A stretch of 64,000 nt of DNA. Origin: Taiwanofungus camphoratus. Taxonomy: Eukaryota > Basidiomycota > Agaricomycetes > Polyporales > Taiwanofungaceae. The stretch is from positions 1 to 64,000 of the forward strand of contig CP021225.1 in the NCBI GenBank assembly GCA_003999685.1, in the 5' to 3' direction. The notes under the pieces are model-generated. The model saw only the letters and a program-made list of their open reading frames with translations, was not told where the DNA came from and did no database searches. The translations under genes and the position numbers were made by a program. This document shows, piece by piece, positions 7,846-17,499 of the stretch (the first letter of the stretch is position 1; every line of letters begins with the position of its first letter).

Positions 7846-10256
7846 TTCGGTCAGTTATTCGCTCGCGACTCCGTTTCTCCCAGCCGTCGTCTTATCCAGA
7901 CAGTATCCTAATGTTACCCTTGCCAGTTGCAGCTCGCACCCTCCTTTATTTCGCTCCGGTTGCTTTAGTCGAAGCGGCGAGGTTCAGAAGCTGGGTGCAT
8001 TGTGGCGAGGACGTTATACTACCGCCGGACATTAGCATACACATATCTTGCGGTTTGAAATATATGTTGTACTCCCCCCCGAGCGGGGAACTCATTCAAA
8101 CAGCGTTCGATGATTTCTGTGAACGAATACGCTGGCGAGTGTATTTTAAAGTTAAACAGATTCAACTCGAACGGCAAGGTATAAGCCAACCACCTTATGA
8201 TCCAGACTACGACCTTAGGGCTAAGCGGGACTCGTCCGCCCCTAGGGCCACACAATATATCGAAAACGGTCTTAAACGCGGGCAAACATACGTCACTGAT
8301 TACATACGTAGTGTCGTACCCGGTTTGAAAGCTAGAAGCCACCCTAATCGGCTTGTAGACCTGGACCGTGTTCGCCTCTGGTTGAACGAGCATAACTACC
8401 TCGTTCTCCAAACGGACAAGAATCTCGGTGCGGCAGTAGTCACAAGGGAATGGTTCATTAATGGTTGCATGAATCTTCTGTCAAATACGGCTGACTATCA
8501 GGAAATTAATCCCGGTCAGCGACAGATGTATTTAGAAAAAGTTACAAAGCGGGTTAAGGAGTTAAGCGATTGGGTCGAAGGGGCTTTGCCTAACGATCAG
8601 ACACTCCAATTAGCCAAATTCCTCCGGTCAAAATGTCCCGAGAGCGAGTTAGAGGAACCAAAGGTGCCTATCTTTTACGGGATCCCAAAAATCCATAAAT
8701 CCCCAGTAAAGATGCGACCTATTGTTCCATGTCACTCATGCGCTCAAGGGCCCGCGGCTAAAGTTGTATCTAAACTGTTGAAACCTATTATCGAGGCTGA
8801 GTCCTTTATTATACACGGATCAAAACATCTTGCGATCCAGTTAGCAAAGGTCAAAACGTTAAAATGGAAAAAGTATTGGTTAGTGGCTGGCGACGTTGTC
8901 GCTTTCTACCCAAATGTACCACTCAGAGATTGTGTTGGCATTGTGTCCAAATTGTACACAAGACATCCTCTGGGTAGTCAGTCTATGGACCAGCCCCAGT
9001 TTTATAATGCGCTGTTTATCAGGTGCATGCAAACAGCCAATTACGATTTAATAGTCGACTTCAACGGTCGTACTTACTTTCAAAAACGAGGACTAGCTAT
9101 GGGTGTGGCGTGTTCGCCTGACTTAGCTAATCTCTATGGATGCCATTTTGAAAATCAAGTATGGCCCGGTGGACAGGTTACTCCACCGTTCCTATATTAT
9201 GGTCGATACATTGATGATGTATTCGCCATAGTTGAAGCAGGTAGTGCGGCAGAAGCTTTAGAAGCCTGCCAAAGCCGTATATCTTATGATGGCTGCACTA
9301 TAACATGGGAAGTGTCTGAATGGGCGACGCCATTCCTTGACATGCTTATTTATATAGACCCCGTTTCTAACCGGGTGGAACATAAGCCATATCGGAAAGC
9401 ACTTAACCATCATGAACGAATTCCATGGGTATCTCACCACCCGAAGGATGTGAAAAAAGGCACATTCATTGGGGAGATGAGCCGTTTAGCTACGCTAAGT
9501 TCTAAGTTGGAACACTACCTAGATGCCCTTCATGGGCTTGTCGACCTGTATGTCGGCCGTGGCTATCCCCCTGCTCTGGTTACTTCTTGGCTTGATTCGC
9601 ATAAAGCGGTACGCTGGAAAGAACGTCTTGGAAAACCAAAATCTTCGACCGAAGATGCAGACCAAGTTGAGGGCGTACTTGCGATTAAGTCGAAGTTCAA
9701 CCCCTCATGGGATCAGTTCGATGTTCATGAATTAATGACACGTGTTACGGAATCGTGGGTGAAGGATTTATCTTTCTTTAAGTCCTTCTTTTCGGCGAGT
9801 TGGGAAAACTCGGCCGCTCCGATCTTTGAGTATTCGTCTGGGGGTCCTAAGGATGCGACCCTATCCAGCACAGTTCAGACCACGCTTGAGGAGTGGTGGG
9901 ATCCCGCCCGAGTAGCCCAGCGCAAGCTGTCGCGCGAAACGGCGGCTGCGGAAGCAGCAGCAGAACTCGCCGCCGCTGAAGCCAGGCGGTCCGATCAAAT
10001 CTCGAAACCGGTGGCAGTTGTCCATGACAACCGCGCGGACGAGGGCTGGGTTTGGACTGGGCGGTACCTGAAGAAACCCAACGGATTCATCGAAGCGGAG
10101 AAGGTCCCTGACCTTTCCCAACTCGGGTTCTTAGACAAGCGCTGGCTTGTGTCGCGTAAAAGGGAAACCAATTTCGCTGACTTAGCAAGCAAATGGCGCA
10201 GAAGTGTAATTAATGCCCAAAGTACAGATGATGTACTATTGGAAATGGACATATAA
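6753..10256 (+). CDS. Penelope-like reverse transcriptase, intron-retained form (A copy 2)
   Basis: The 1,167-aa translation is identical to that of copy 1, including YIDD, PKIHK and the C-terminal extension. Zero amino-acid change over the whole ORF means the copy is either very young or kept identical by recombination. It is apparently as active as copy 1. Confidence 0.93.
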   Translation: MAPPSTPRSSSVGPGSASLRSAIARNLAPASLSYAIGAASLETVADEFRAIFHAETIDQVFSAIPLVYREVLRPVLVSVAEAKERSVSLQKQLGDLESHKANGSLPHQLQGLSEPVFQSSKLWLETSPAEPAALITEFQSFRRKALDLAIAQKRAELAFFDRALDPTAMLEKMRTVVDEQWARISQSSRVPVWRETIDGGQRLDTWTNDPVLESEYKRFVAVLPRFAFRVVNIRESQLAQAAARAQAKSAVKAAAEVEMGDATENPAALKKLIDDAVDRRLKGEGSSKNAVSFVHGSVPKSLPGAALSRILGSKGKGAKTIGAHEYGRTPSQTSAAQGQAAAGRFLCEEAEEDQRSERQRESEIIRSVIRSRLRFSQPSSYPDSILMLPLPVAARTLLYFAPVALVEAARFRSWVHCGEDVILPPDISIHISCGLKYMLYSPPSGELIQTAFDDFCERIRWRVYFKVKQIQLERQGISQPPYDPDYDLRAKRDSSAPRATQYIENGLKRGQTYVTDYIRSVVPGLKARSHPNRLVDLDRVRLWLNEHNYLVLQTDKNLGAAVVTREWFINGCMNLLSNTADYQEINPGQRQMYLEKVTKRVKELSDWVEGALPNDQTLQLAKFLRSKCPESELEEPKVPIFYGIPKIHKSPVKMRPIVPCHSCAQGPAAKVVSKLLKPIIEAESFIIHGSKHLAIQLAKVKTLKWKKYWLVAGDVVAFYPNVPLRDCVGIVSKLYTRHPLGSQSMDQPQFYNALFIRCMQTANYDLIVDFNGRTYFQKRGLAMGVACSPDLANLYGCHFENQVWPGGQVTPPFLYYGRYIDDVFAIVEAGSAAEALEACQSRISYDGCTITWEVSEWATPFLDMLIYIDPVSNRVEHKPYRKALNHHERIPWVSHHPKDVKKGTFIGEMSRLATLSSKLEHYLDALHGLVDLYVGRGYPPALVTSWLDSHKAVRWKERLGKPKSSTEDADQVEGVLAIKSKFNPSWDQFDVHELMTRVTESWVKDLSFFKSFFSASWENSAAPIFEYSSGGPKDATLSSTVQTTLEEWWDPARVAQRKLSRETAAAEAAAELAAAEARRSDQISKPVAVVHDNRADEGWVWTGRYLKKPNGFIEAEKVPDLSQLGFLDKRWLVSRKRETNFADLASKWRRSVINAQSTDDVLLEMDI

Positions 10257-10321
10257 ATCGGTTGATTCGATTTGTTTAGCTTAAGGTTATTGGTGTAACT
10301 ACCTTTTGCGTTTATTCGCAC

Positions 10322-10360
10322 TTAGGGTTGTCTGTTCAAACCAGACCTAACCTAACCCTA
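10322..10360 (+). other. 3'-end hairpin and telomere landing motif (A copy 2)
   Basis: Same TTAGGGTT, GTCTG/CAGAC hairpin (10330-10346) and CCTAA-rich tail as in copy 1. Confidence 0.6.
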
Positions 10361-10397
10361 ACCTAACCTAACCTAACCTAACCTAACCTAACCTAAC

Positions 10398-11287
10398 GCT
10401 AAATCCTAACCTAACCTAACCTAACTGAAGGCGCTATCGCGCCTTCTCCATTTGGTAGTTTTGGGAAATAAGACGCTCGTCACGTGACTTGCCCGAAAGG
10501 GCCGGACATGTGATCAGCATCCAGGCACGGACCGGTTGAGCCGCGAGGCTGGACTGGCCTGGGCACTACCTAGTTATGGTCACCAGCGCCCCTCTGCTGT
10601 GTTAGTCCATGATCCGGTGATCTGTGAGGTGTAACATGCTATGGCACGGTGCGGCAACTTGCCGGACGCGGTCCTAGTGAATATCCCGCCCCCGCCCCGC
10701 ATGGCTCGGTGAGGGTGTTCCTAGGGATCCTCAGGTTTGTGCCGTGACATGATGCTTCCTCAGTGGTCCACGCTGCCCTTATCTAGGCGCCCGGAAGTCG
10801 GACCGGTCATGTGACTCGGTCGGCACCGGCCCGGATTGTTCTATTCCCACCCTTATCACCCTAACCGATGATAAGGGATCTCTTATCTATGAGTCATCTT
10901 AAATGACTCCTTATCTTTACATCTGATTATTATCTCTGATCAGGTGGCGGTATTGGTAAAGGCTAGGGCGTTCTAGCCTGCCTTTTGTCGGCCCGCTGAT
11001 AAGAGATAAGAGAAATAGCTCTAATGTGATTGGAGCTCACCACTACCTCATGGCCTGGTTGGTCAAATAGAATCAGTCATCGGCCTCCGGCCGATGACTC
11101 AGGGTCAATCATCTGATGACCCTGAACCATCGGTTAAAAGTACGACGAGAGTACTGATGAGCTCCTTAGCGAAACAAGTTGGTATCTGGCAACAGATACC
11201 TTTGTTTACTCTTGTCTTCTCTATTTTTCTCATCTCTTACTACGCTCGCCCGCCTATCGGCGGTCTCGCTCCACCTCCTAACCTAAC
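10398..11287 (+). repeat. 3' pseudo-LTR, family A copy 2
   Basis: Copy of 4788-5678. The terminal CCTCCTAACCTAAC is fused to the family B leader GCTAATCC. Confidence 0.82.
11144..11216 (+). ncRNA. Type I hammerhead ribozyme, A copy 2 3' pLTR
   Basis: Identical to 855-927. Confidence 0.92.
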
Positions 11288-12187
11288 GCTAATCCTAACC
11301 TAACCTAACCTAACCGCCGGACTTACCCAGTCCTGCGCTTAGGGTTGCCTAAAAATAGATAGGCGCCTTACGTGTCACATGATATGTTCGGCACTTAGTA
11401 CGGACCGGCCCTTCACTGCGGCCCGGTACGCGCCGTCCCCGCATGCTAGCGGAGCGCGCGATAACTACTATGGTCCCCAGCGCCCCTCTGCTGTGTTAGT
11501 CCATGATCTGGTGATCTGTGGGTTGTAACATGCTAGAGCACGGTGCGGCAACTTGCTGGACGCGGTCCTATTGAGTATCCTTCCCCCGCCCCGCATGGCT
11601 CGGACAGGGTGCTCACGGGGATTCCCAGGTTTGTGCCATGACATGATGCTTCCTCAGTGGTCCACGCTGCCCTTAGTAGACGCCCGGAATGCGGCCCGGT
11701 CACATGATCGGCGCGGCACCGGCTATGTTGTTCCTATCTATGTCCGGCCCGAATTAACCTTCGGCCCGAACTTCCTATCTCTTATCTCGGATCTTGAGCC
11801 CAGGCTTGAGGTCCGGATTCTAATCTTAATCAGATGACTCTGACATCTGATCAGTAATGGTGTCTAGGCGAATCTAGACAAATGATGATTGCTCATCGCT
11901 GACTGATTAGGATAGGAGGGAGAGACGTGATTCGCTCCCACCTGCAACCCTTTGCCCTGGTACGGTCAAACTGACTTAGTCACCGGCCCCCGGGCCATGA
12001 CTCAACCATAAGCGTGACTTATGTTGAACTTGGTTATAAGCGACGCTAGTGCTCTGATGAGACTTAGTCGAAATTAGCCGTCCGATAGTGATATCGGGCT
12101 AATTAGTACTAGCTTCCTCTAAGCCTCCCCTCCTGCCCTGCACTCGCAGCCCTCGTAGTGTTGATACATAGACCTCCTAACCTAACC
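11288..12187 (+). repeat. 5' pseudo-LTR, family B
   Basis: The leader GCTAATCC plus CCTAA repeats is followed by a short hairpin (GGACT, 5-nt loop, AGTCC). The block shared with family A starts at 11470. The hammerhead is at 12045-12113 and the end is CCTCCTAACCTAACC (12173-12187). It has only one GATAAG-type site, unlike family A. Confidence 0.87.
12045..12113 (+). ncRNA. Type I hammerhead ribozyme, B 5' pLTR
   Basis: Stem I GCTAGTGCT (12045-12053) pairs with AGTACTAGC (12105-12113). Core CTGATGA is at 12054-12060; stem II is GAC/GTC with loop TTA; GAA is at 12070-12072. Stem III is ATTAGCC (12073-12079) with GGCTAAT (12097-12103), extended by CGATA/TATCG capped with a GTGA (GNRA) tetraloop. 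Cleavage is expected after T12104. Confidence 0.92.
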
Positions 12188-12370
12188 AGCCAACACCTCC
12201 AAACTGTCTCTCATACCGCATCTCGGTTTTCGACGGCGCTATCGAGTCCTGCCACCGACACCTCCGCCCGTCAATCCGATCCAGGAATACCGACTGCTCG
12301 CCCTCTGCTTCGCTAGGTGCCCCATCTCCTTCCACTTTCTTCCTCCTGAGACACCTTGCGCTTGCTTGAC

Positions 12371-13487
12371 ATGGCCAATCGCCTACCTCGTTCTGGATCC
12401 ACCCGTTCGTCTTCCGCAGGACCAGGTGGAGCATCACTTCGCGCCGCTATTGCGCGGAACCTTGCTCCCCCCTCGTTGGCTTATGCCATGGGAGCGACGT
12501 CACTTGAGACTATTGCCGATGAGTTCCGCGCCGTCCTTTCAGCCGAAACATTTGACACAGTGTTATCAGTCGTGCCTCTCGTATACCGGGAGGTACTCCG
12601 CCCGGTTTTGGCTAGCATTGCGGAAGCGAAGGAACGCTGCGTTTCTTTGTCGAAGCAAGTGGGTGAGCTCGAGGCTCATCTTGCCAATGGTTCCCTTCCG
12701 CCCCAGTTACAAGGCATGGGGGAACCCGTTTTCCAGTCAGCGAAAGTTTGGCTGGAAACACACCCGGCGGAACCAGGGGCTCTTGCGGAGAAATTTAAAA
12801 CGTTTCGCCGCGAAGCACTCGCTTTAGCCATAGCGCAAAAGCGTGCTGAGCTCACGTTCTTTGAGGGCGCGCTGGACCCTACTACCATGTTGGGGAAGGC
12901 ACGCGATGTGGTCGACTCACAATGGGCTGCGATCTCACAAGGATCGCGTGTCCCTAAGTGGAGAACTTCTCTCGACGGGAACGTCGAGATCGAAGGTTGG
13001 CAGAACGACCCCGTCCTTGAGTCGGAACACAAGCGATTCGTCGCTGTGCTCCCGCGGTTTTGCTTCCGTGTCGTGAATATTCGCGAATCACAGCTAGCAC
13101 ATGCCGCGACTCGAGCCAATGCAAAGAGTGCCCTCAAGGCAGTGGCGGAGGTAGAAATGAGTGATACCACCGAGAACCCTGCTGCCTTGAAGAAGTTGAT
13201 TGATGATGCTGTGGATCGTCGGTTGAAAGGTGAGGGCACCTCAAAGAACGTTAAACAGCAGGTCAGTTTTGTACATGGTTCAGTACCGAAAAACTTACCT
13301 GGCGCCACCCTCTTTCGTATTCTAGAAGGGCAAAGGCAAGGCGCCAAATCGTTCGGCGCGCATGAGCACAGGAGGACGCCCTCCGAAAGCTCCGCAGCGC
13401 GCGGCAAAGCAAAAGCAGGCCGCTTCATCGAAGAAAGCTTCGACGATGAAGAAGAACAAAGGGAAAGGGAAAGGGAGACCGAACTAA
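12371..13487 (+). CDS. Spliced ORF1 with histone-H3-like basic tail (family B)
   Basis: Join of 12371-13261 and 13326-13487, giving 350 aa with TAA at 13485-13487. The tail includes ARMSTGG then RPPKAP, followed by a Lys-rich end. ARMSTGG is histone H3 residues 7-13 with Lys9 replaced by Met. Across the core of the tail the A/B codon differences are about two silent for each replacement in this frame. This supports real translation of the spliced frame. Function is unknown; chromatin association is inferred. Confidence 0.68.
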
Positions 13488-15898
13488 TACGGTCAGTACT
13501 CCGGTCGCGACTCAGATTTTCGCAACCCTCAACTTACCCTGATGAATTACTTGATCTACCCACTCCAGTCGGGGCACGCACCCTCCTTTACTTTGCACCG
13601 GCGGCTTTAGTCGAGGCACAGAGGTTCCGGACTTGGGTTCATGTTGGCGACGGAGTTAGTTTACCTGCGGAGATCAGTATTCATATTTCTTGCGGACTTA
13701 AGTACATGCTGTACGCTCGCCCTTCTGGCGAGTTAGTTCAAAACGCTTACGATGATTTTTGTGAAAGAATTCGGTGGAGAGTTCATTTCGCCTGCAAACA
13801 AAAGATTCTTGAGCGACAAGGAATAAGTCAACCACCATATGACCCAGACTATGACTTGAGGTTGAAACGCGATAGCAACGCACCTCAAGCCAGCCAATAT
13901 ATCGAACTTGGTCTTAAACGCGGGCAAACATACGTCACTGAATTCATACGCACTGTCGTACCCGGTTTGAAAGCTAGGAGTCGCCCTAATCGACTCGTAG
14001 ACCTGGACAAAGTTCGCCTCTGGCTGGACGAGCATAACTACCTCGTCCTCCAAACGGATAAGAACCTCGGTGCTGCTGTAGTCACAAAGGAATGGTTCAT
14101 AAATGGTTGCAACTTACTTCTGTCTAATACGGCTGACTATCAGGAAATTAATCCTGGTCAGCGACAGATGTACTTAGAAAAGGTTACTAAGCGGGTTAAG
14201 GAGTTAAGCGATTGGGTCGAAGGGGCTTTGCCTCATGATCAGACACTCCAGTTAGCCAAATTTCTTCGGTCAAAATGTCCCGAGAGCGAGTTGGAAGAGC
14301 CAAAGGTTCCCATCTTCTATGGTATCCCAAAAATCCATAAGACACCGGTGAAAATGCGGCCTATTGTGCCCTGTCATTCATGCGCTCAAGGCCCCGCGGC
14401 TAAAGTAGTATCCAAGTTGTTGAAACCCATCATAGAGGCTGAGCCCTTTATTATACATGGCAGCAAAAACCTTGCAGCCAAGTTAGCAACAGTTAAAACA
14501 CTAAAATACAAAAAGTATTGGCTTGTGGCCGGCGACGTAGTCGCTTTCTACCCCAATGTACCTCTCAGAGAATGCGTAGGCATTGTATCTAAATTGTACA
14601 TCAGTCATCCACTAGGTAGTCAAACAACGGACCACCCCGAATTTTATAACGCCTTATTTATTCGGTGTATGCAATCAGCCAATTACGATCTAATAGTTGA
14701 CTTCAACGGTCACACATTCCTTCAAAAGCGAGGATTAGCTATGGGAGTGGCATGTTCGCCCGACCTAGCTAATCTATATGGATGCCATTTTGAAAATAAA
14801 GTCTGGCCTTCTGGGCAGGTTAGCCCACCCTTTCTTTATTATGGGCGGTACATCGATGATGTATTCGCTATCGTTGAAGCAGGTAGTGCAGCGGAAGCAC
14901 TTGAACTCTGCACCAGTCGTATCTCATACACTGGTTGTACTATAACATGGGAAGTGTCGGAATGGGCAACGCCATTCCTTGACATGCTTATTTATATTGA
15001 CCCCGTAACCAACCGGGTGGAACATAAGCCGTATCGAAAGGCACTTAACCATCATGAAAGAATACCATGGATATCTCACCATCCAAAGGACGTTAAAAAA
15101 GGCACGTTCATTGGAGAGATGAGCCGTTTAGCCACGCTAAGTTCTAAGTTGGAACATTACTTAGATGCCCTTCATGGGCTTGTCGATTTGTACGTCGGCC
15201 GTGGTTATCCCCCTGCTCTAGTTGTTGCATGGCTTGACGCACATAAAGCAGTACGCTGGGCGAAACGTTTGGACATTAAACAAACTTCGACCGAAGCGGC
15301 GGACGCGAATGATGGCGTACTTGTACTCAAGTCGCAATTTAACCCTTCATGGGATTCTTTCGATATTCATGAATTAATGACACGAGTCACCGGATCTTGG
15401 GTGGAGTCTTTGAGTTTTTTCAAAAACTTCTTTTCGGCGAGTTGGGAAAACTCGGCCGCTCCGATTTTCGATTATTCGGCTGGGGGTTCGCGGGATGCGA
15501 CCCTATCCGGCACAGTTCAGACCACGCTTGAGGAGTGGTGGGATCCCGCTCGAGTAGCCCAGCGTAAGCTGTCGCGCGAAACGGCGGCTGCTTCGGCAGC
15601 AGCAGATCGTGCCGCCGCTGAAGCCCGGCGGTCTGATCAAATCTCTAACCTGGCGGCGGCTGTCCATGATAACCGCGCAGAAGAGGGCTGGGTATGGACT
15701 GGGCGGTACCTAAGGAAACCCACCGGATTTATTGAGGCGGAGAAGGTCGCAGACCTTTCCCAACTCGGATTCTTAGACAAGCGCTGGCTTGTGTCTCGAA
15801 AACGGGAAACCAATTTCGCAGACTTAGCAAGTAAATGGCGCAGAAGTGTTATTAATGCCCAAAGTGCGGATGACGTACTTCTGGAAATGGATATATAA
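12371..15898 (+). CDS. Penelope-like reverse transcriptase, intron-retained form (family B)
   Basis: 1,175-aa protein from the ATG at 12371; upstream in-frame codons begin with a TTG and do not align with A. The N-terminal region aligns with A (GASLRAAIARNLAP, SLETIADEF). All RT motifs are present: DKNLGAAVV, GIPKIHK, GDVVAFYPNVP, KRGLAMGVACSPDLANLYG, RYIDDVFAI, FLDML and SHHPKDVKKG. There is no GIY-YIG nuclease. The last ~70 residues differ from A at only a handful of positions. The frame is intact and the element is probably functional or recently so. Confidence 0.93.
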   Translation: MANRLPRSGSTRSSSAGPGGASLRAAIARNLAPPSLAYAMGATSLETIADEFRAVLSAETFDTVLSVVPLVYREVLRPVLASIAEAKERCVSLSKQVGELEAHLANGSLPPQLQGMGEPVFQSAKVWLETHPAEPGALAEKFKTFRREALALAIAQKRAELTFFEGALDPTTMLGKARDVVDSQWAAISQGSRVPKWRTSLDGNVEIEGWQNDPVLESEHKRFVAVLPRFCFRVVNIRESQLAHAATRANAKSALKAVAEVEMSDTTENPAALKKLIDDAVDRRLKGEGTSKNVKQQVSFVHGSVPKNLPGATLFRILEGQRQGAKSFGAHEHRRTPSESSAARGKAKAGRFIEESFDDEEEQRERERETELIRSVLRSRLRFSQPSTYPDELLDLPTPVGARTLLYFAPAALVEAQRFRTWVHVGDGVSLPAEISIHISCGLKYMLYARPSGELVQNAYDDFCERIRWRVHFACKQKILERQGISQPPYDPDYDLRLKRDSNAPQASQYIELGLKRGQTYVTEFIRTVVPGLKARSRPNRLVDLDKVRLWLDEHNYLVLQTDKNLGAAVVTKEWFINGCNLLLSNTADYQEINPGQRQMYLEKVTKRVKELSDWVEGALPHDQTLQLAKFLRSKCPESELEEPKVPIFYGIPKIHKTPVKMRPIVPCHSCAQGPAAKVVSKLLKPIIEAEPFIIHGSKNLAAKLATVKTLKYKKYWLVAGDVVAFYPNVPLRECVGIVSKLYISHPLGSQTTDHPEFYNALFIRCMQSANYDLIVDFNGHTFLQKRGLAMGVACSPDLANLYGCHFENKVWPSGQVSPPFLYYGRYIDDVFAIVEAGSAAEALELCTSRISYTGCTITWEVSEWATPFLDMLIYIDPVTNRVEHKPYRKALNHHERIPWISHHPKDVKKGTFIGEMSRLATLSSKLEHYLDALHGLVDLYVGRGYPPALVVAWLDAHKAVRWAKRLDIKQTSTEAADANDGVLVLKSQFNPSWDSFDIHELMTRVTGSWVESLSFFKNFFSASWENSAAPIFDYSAGGSRDATLSGTVQTTLEEWWDPARVAQRKLSRETAAASAAADRAAAEARRSDQISNLAAAVHDNRAEEGWVWTGRYLRKPTGFIEAEKVADLSQLGFLDKRWLVSRKRETNFADLASKWRRSVINAQSADDVLLEMDI
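13262..13325 (+). other. Optional 64-nt intron inside the PLE ORF (family B)
   Basis: GTCAGT donor, TTCTAG acceptor, same length and codon phase as in family A. Donor and acceptor signals are kept while many third positions of the RT-frame codons within it have changed silently. Confidence 0.7.
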
Positions 15899-15964
15899 AC
15901 TGTTAAGTCAGTTTGATTAGCATCGGTTACATCAGGTGTAACGTTATCTTAGTGTGTTGGTGTT

Positions 15965-16003
15965 TTAGGGTTGTCTGTTCAAACCAGACCTAACCTAACC
16001 CTA
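15965..16003 (+). other. 3'-end hairpin and telomere landing motif (family B)
   Basis: TTAGGGTT (15965-15972), hairpin GTCTG/CAGAC (15973-15989) and CCTAA tail match family A exactly, although the preceding 3' UTR does not. Confidence 0.6.
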
Positions 16004-16060
16004 ACCTAACCTAACCTAACCTAACCGAACCTAACCTAACCTAACCTAACCTAACCTAAC
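15990..16060. repeat. Internal CCTAA tract
   Basis: About 14 CCTAA units with one CCCTAA and one CCGAA variant, between the B ORF unit and its 3' pLTR. Confidence 0.88.
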
Positions 16061-16960
16061 GCTAATCCTAACCTAACCTAACCTAACCGCCGGACTTACC
16101 CAGTCCTGCGCTTAGGGTTGCCTAAAAATAGATAGGCGCCTTACGTGTCACATGATATGTTCGGCACTTAGTACGGACCGGCCCTTCACTGCGGCCCGGT
16201 ACGCGCCGTCCCCGCATGCTAGCGGAGCGCGCGATAACTACTATGGTCCCCAGCGCCCCTCTGCTGTGTTAGTCCATGATCTGGTGATCTGTGGGTTGTA
16301 ACATGCTAGAGCACGGTGCGGCAACTTGCTGGACGCGGTCCTATTGAGTATCCTTCCCCCGCCCCGCATGGCTCGGACAGGGTGCTCACGGGGATTCCCA
16401 GGTTTGTGCCATGACATGATGCTTCCTCAGTGGTCCACGCTACCCTTAGTAGACGCCCGGAATGCGGCCCGGTCACATGATCGGCGCGGCACCGGCTATG
16501 TTGTTCCTATCTATGTCCGGCCCGAATTAACCTTCGGCCCGAACTTCCTATCTCTTATCTCGGATCTTGAGCCCAGGCTTGAGGTCCGGATTCTAATCTT
16601 AATCAGATGACTCTGACATCTGATCAGTAATGGTGTCTAGGCGAATCTAGACAAATGATGATTGCTCATCGCTGACTGATTAGGATAGGAGGGAGAGACG
16701 TGATTCGCTCCCACCTGCAACCCTTTGCCCTGGTACGGTCAAACTGACTTAGTCACCGGCCCCCGGGCCATGACTCAACCATAAGCGTGACTTATGTTGA
16801 ACTTGGTTATAAGCGACGCTAGTGCTCTGATGAGACTTAGTCGAAATTAGCCGTCCGATAGTGATATCGGGCTAATTAGTACTAGCTTCCTCTAAGCCTC
16901 CCCTCCTGCCCTGCACTCGCAGCCCTCGTAGTGTTGATACATAGACCTCCTAACCTAACC
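16061..16960 (+). repeat. 3' pseudo-LTR, family B
   Basis: Near-identical to 11288-12187 with a single visible substitution (CGCTACCC for CGCTGCCC). It ends at CCTCCTAACCTAACC, then about 18 bp of CCTAA. Confidence 0.83.
16818..16886 (+). ncRNA. Type I hammerhead ribozyme, B 3' pLTR
   Basis: Same as 12045-12113, GTGA tetraloop on stem III. Confidence 0.92.
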
Positions 16961-16977
16961 TAACCTAACCTAACCTA

Positions 16978-17356
16978 ACTTATCTTTACATCTGATTGAT
17001 ATCTCTGATCAGGTGGCGGTATTGGTAAAGGCTAGGGCGTTCTAGCCTGCCTTTTGTCGGCCCGCTGATAAGAGATAAGAGAAATAGCTCTAATGTGATT
17101 GGAGCTCACCACTACCTCATGGCCTGGTTGGTCAAATAGAATCAGTCATCGGCCTCCGGCCGATGACTCAGGGTCAATCATCTGATGACCCTGAACCATC
17201 GGTTAAAAGTACGACGAGAGTACTGATGAGCTCCTTAGCGAAACAAGTGGGTGTCTAGCGATAGATACCATTGTTTACTCTTGTCTTCTCTATTTTCTCA
17301 TCTCTTACTACGCTCGCCCGCCTATCGGCGGTCTCGCTCCACCTCCTAACCTAACC
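16978..17356 (+). repeat. 5'-truncated pseudo-LTR, family A copy 3
   Basis: Corresponds to about positions 620-999 of copy 1, ending with CCTCCTAACCTAACC. Confidence 0.85.
17213..17285 (+). ncRNA. Type I hammerhead ribozyme, A copy 3 5' pLTR
   Basis: Same core as 855-927. Stem III reads GGTGTCT with AGATACC, replacing an A-U pair with G-U, and the loop is changed; pairing is kept. Confidence 0.9.
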
Positions 17357-17499
17357 AACACCGCCGCCAAGCTGTCTCTCTACATCCGCCATCGCAAGCC
17401 CCTTACCTGGTGCACGACTGTCGGTATCTTTTGTGACGACTGCAATCGATTCTACAAGCCCAAGTCTGAGTCAATCTACTACCGTCCTCCGCCGTTCGC

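Larger units (their letters stand above)
5719..11287 (+). mobile_element. Coprina-like Penelope element, family A copy 2
   Basis: Second full unit, displaced 5,610 bp from copy 1 and indistinguishable from it by eye apart from the short C-run. Its 3' pLTR ends at CCTCCTAACCTAAC and joins the family B leader directly, with almost no telomere tract between. The near-identity suggests a very recent duplication. Confidence 0.9.
11288..16960 (+). mobile_element. Coprina-like Penelope element, family B
   Basis: A second family with the same plan: pLTR, ORF, 3' hairpin, CCTAA spacer, same-family pLTR. pLTR and UTR sequences differ from A except for the shared block and the 3' hairpin. The protein is clearly homologous to A throughout. 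Some ORF stretches (around 13.9-14.25 kb and the 3' end) are much closer to A than others, which hints at template switching or conversion. Confidence 0.9.

Noticed and set aside
11553-11837. 94-codon open frame in the B pLTR, repeated at 16326.
   Set aside because: It lies across the shared non-coding block and has no counterpart in family A.
12356-12370. Upstream TTG start for the family B ORF.
   Set aside because: The ATG at 12371 aligns with the family A start; the extra five codons have no equivalent.
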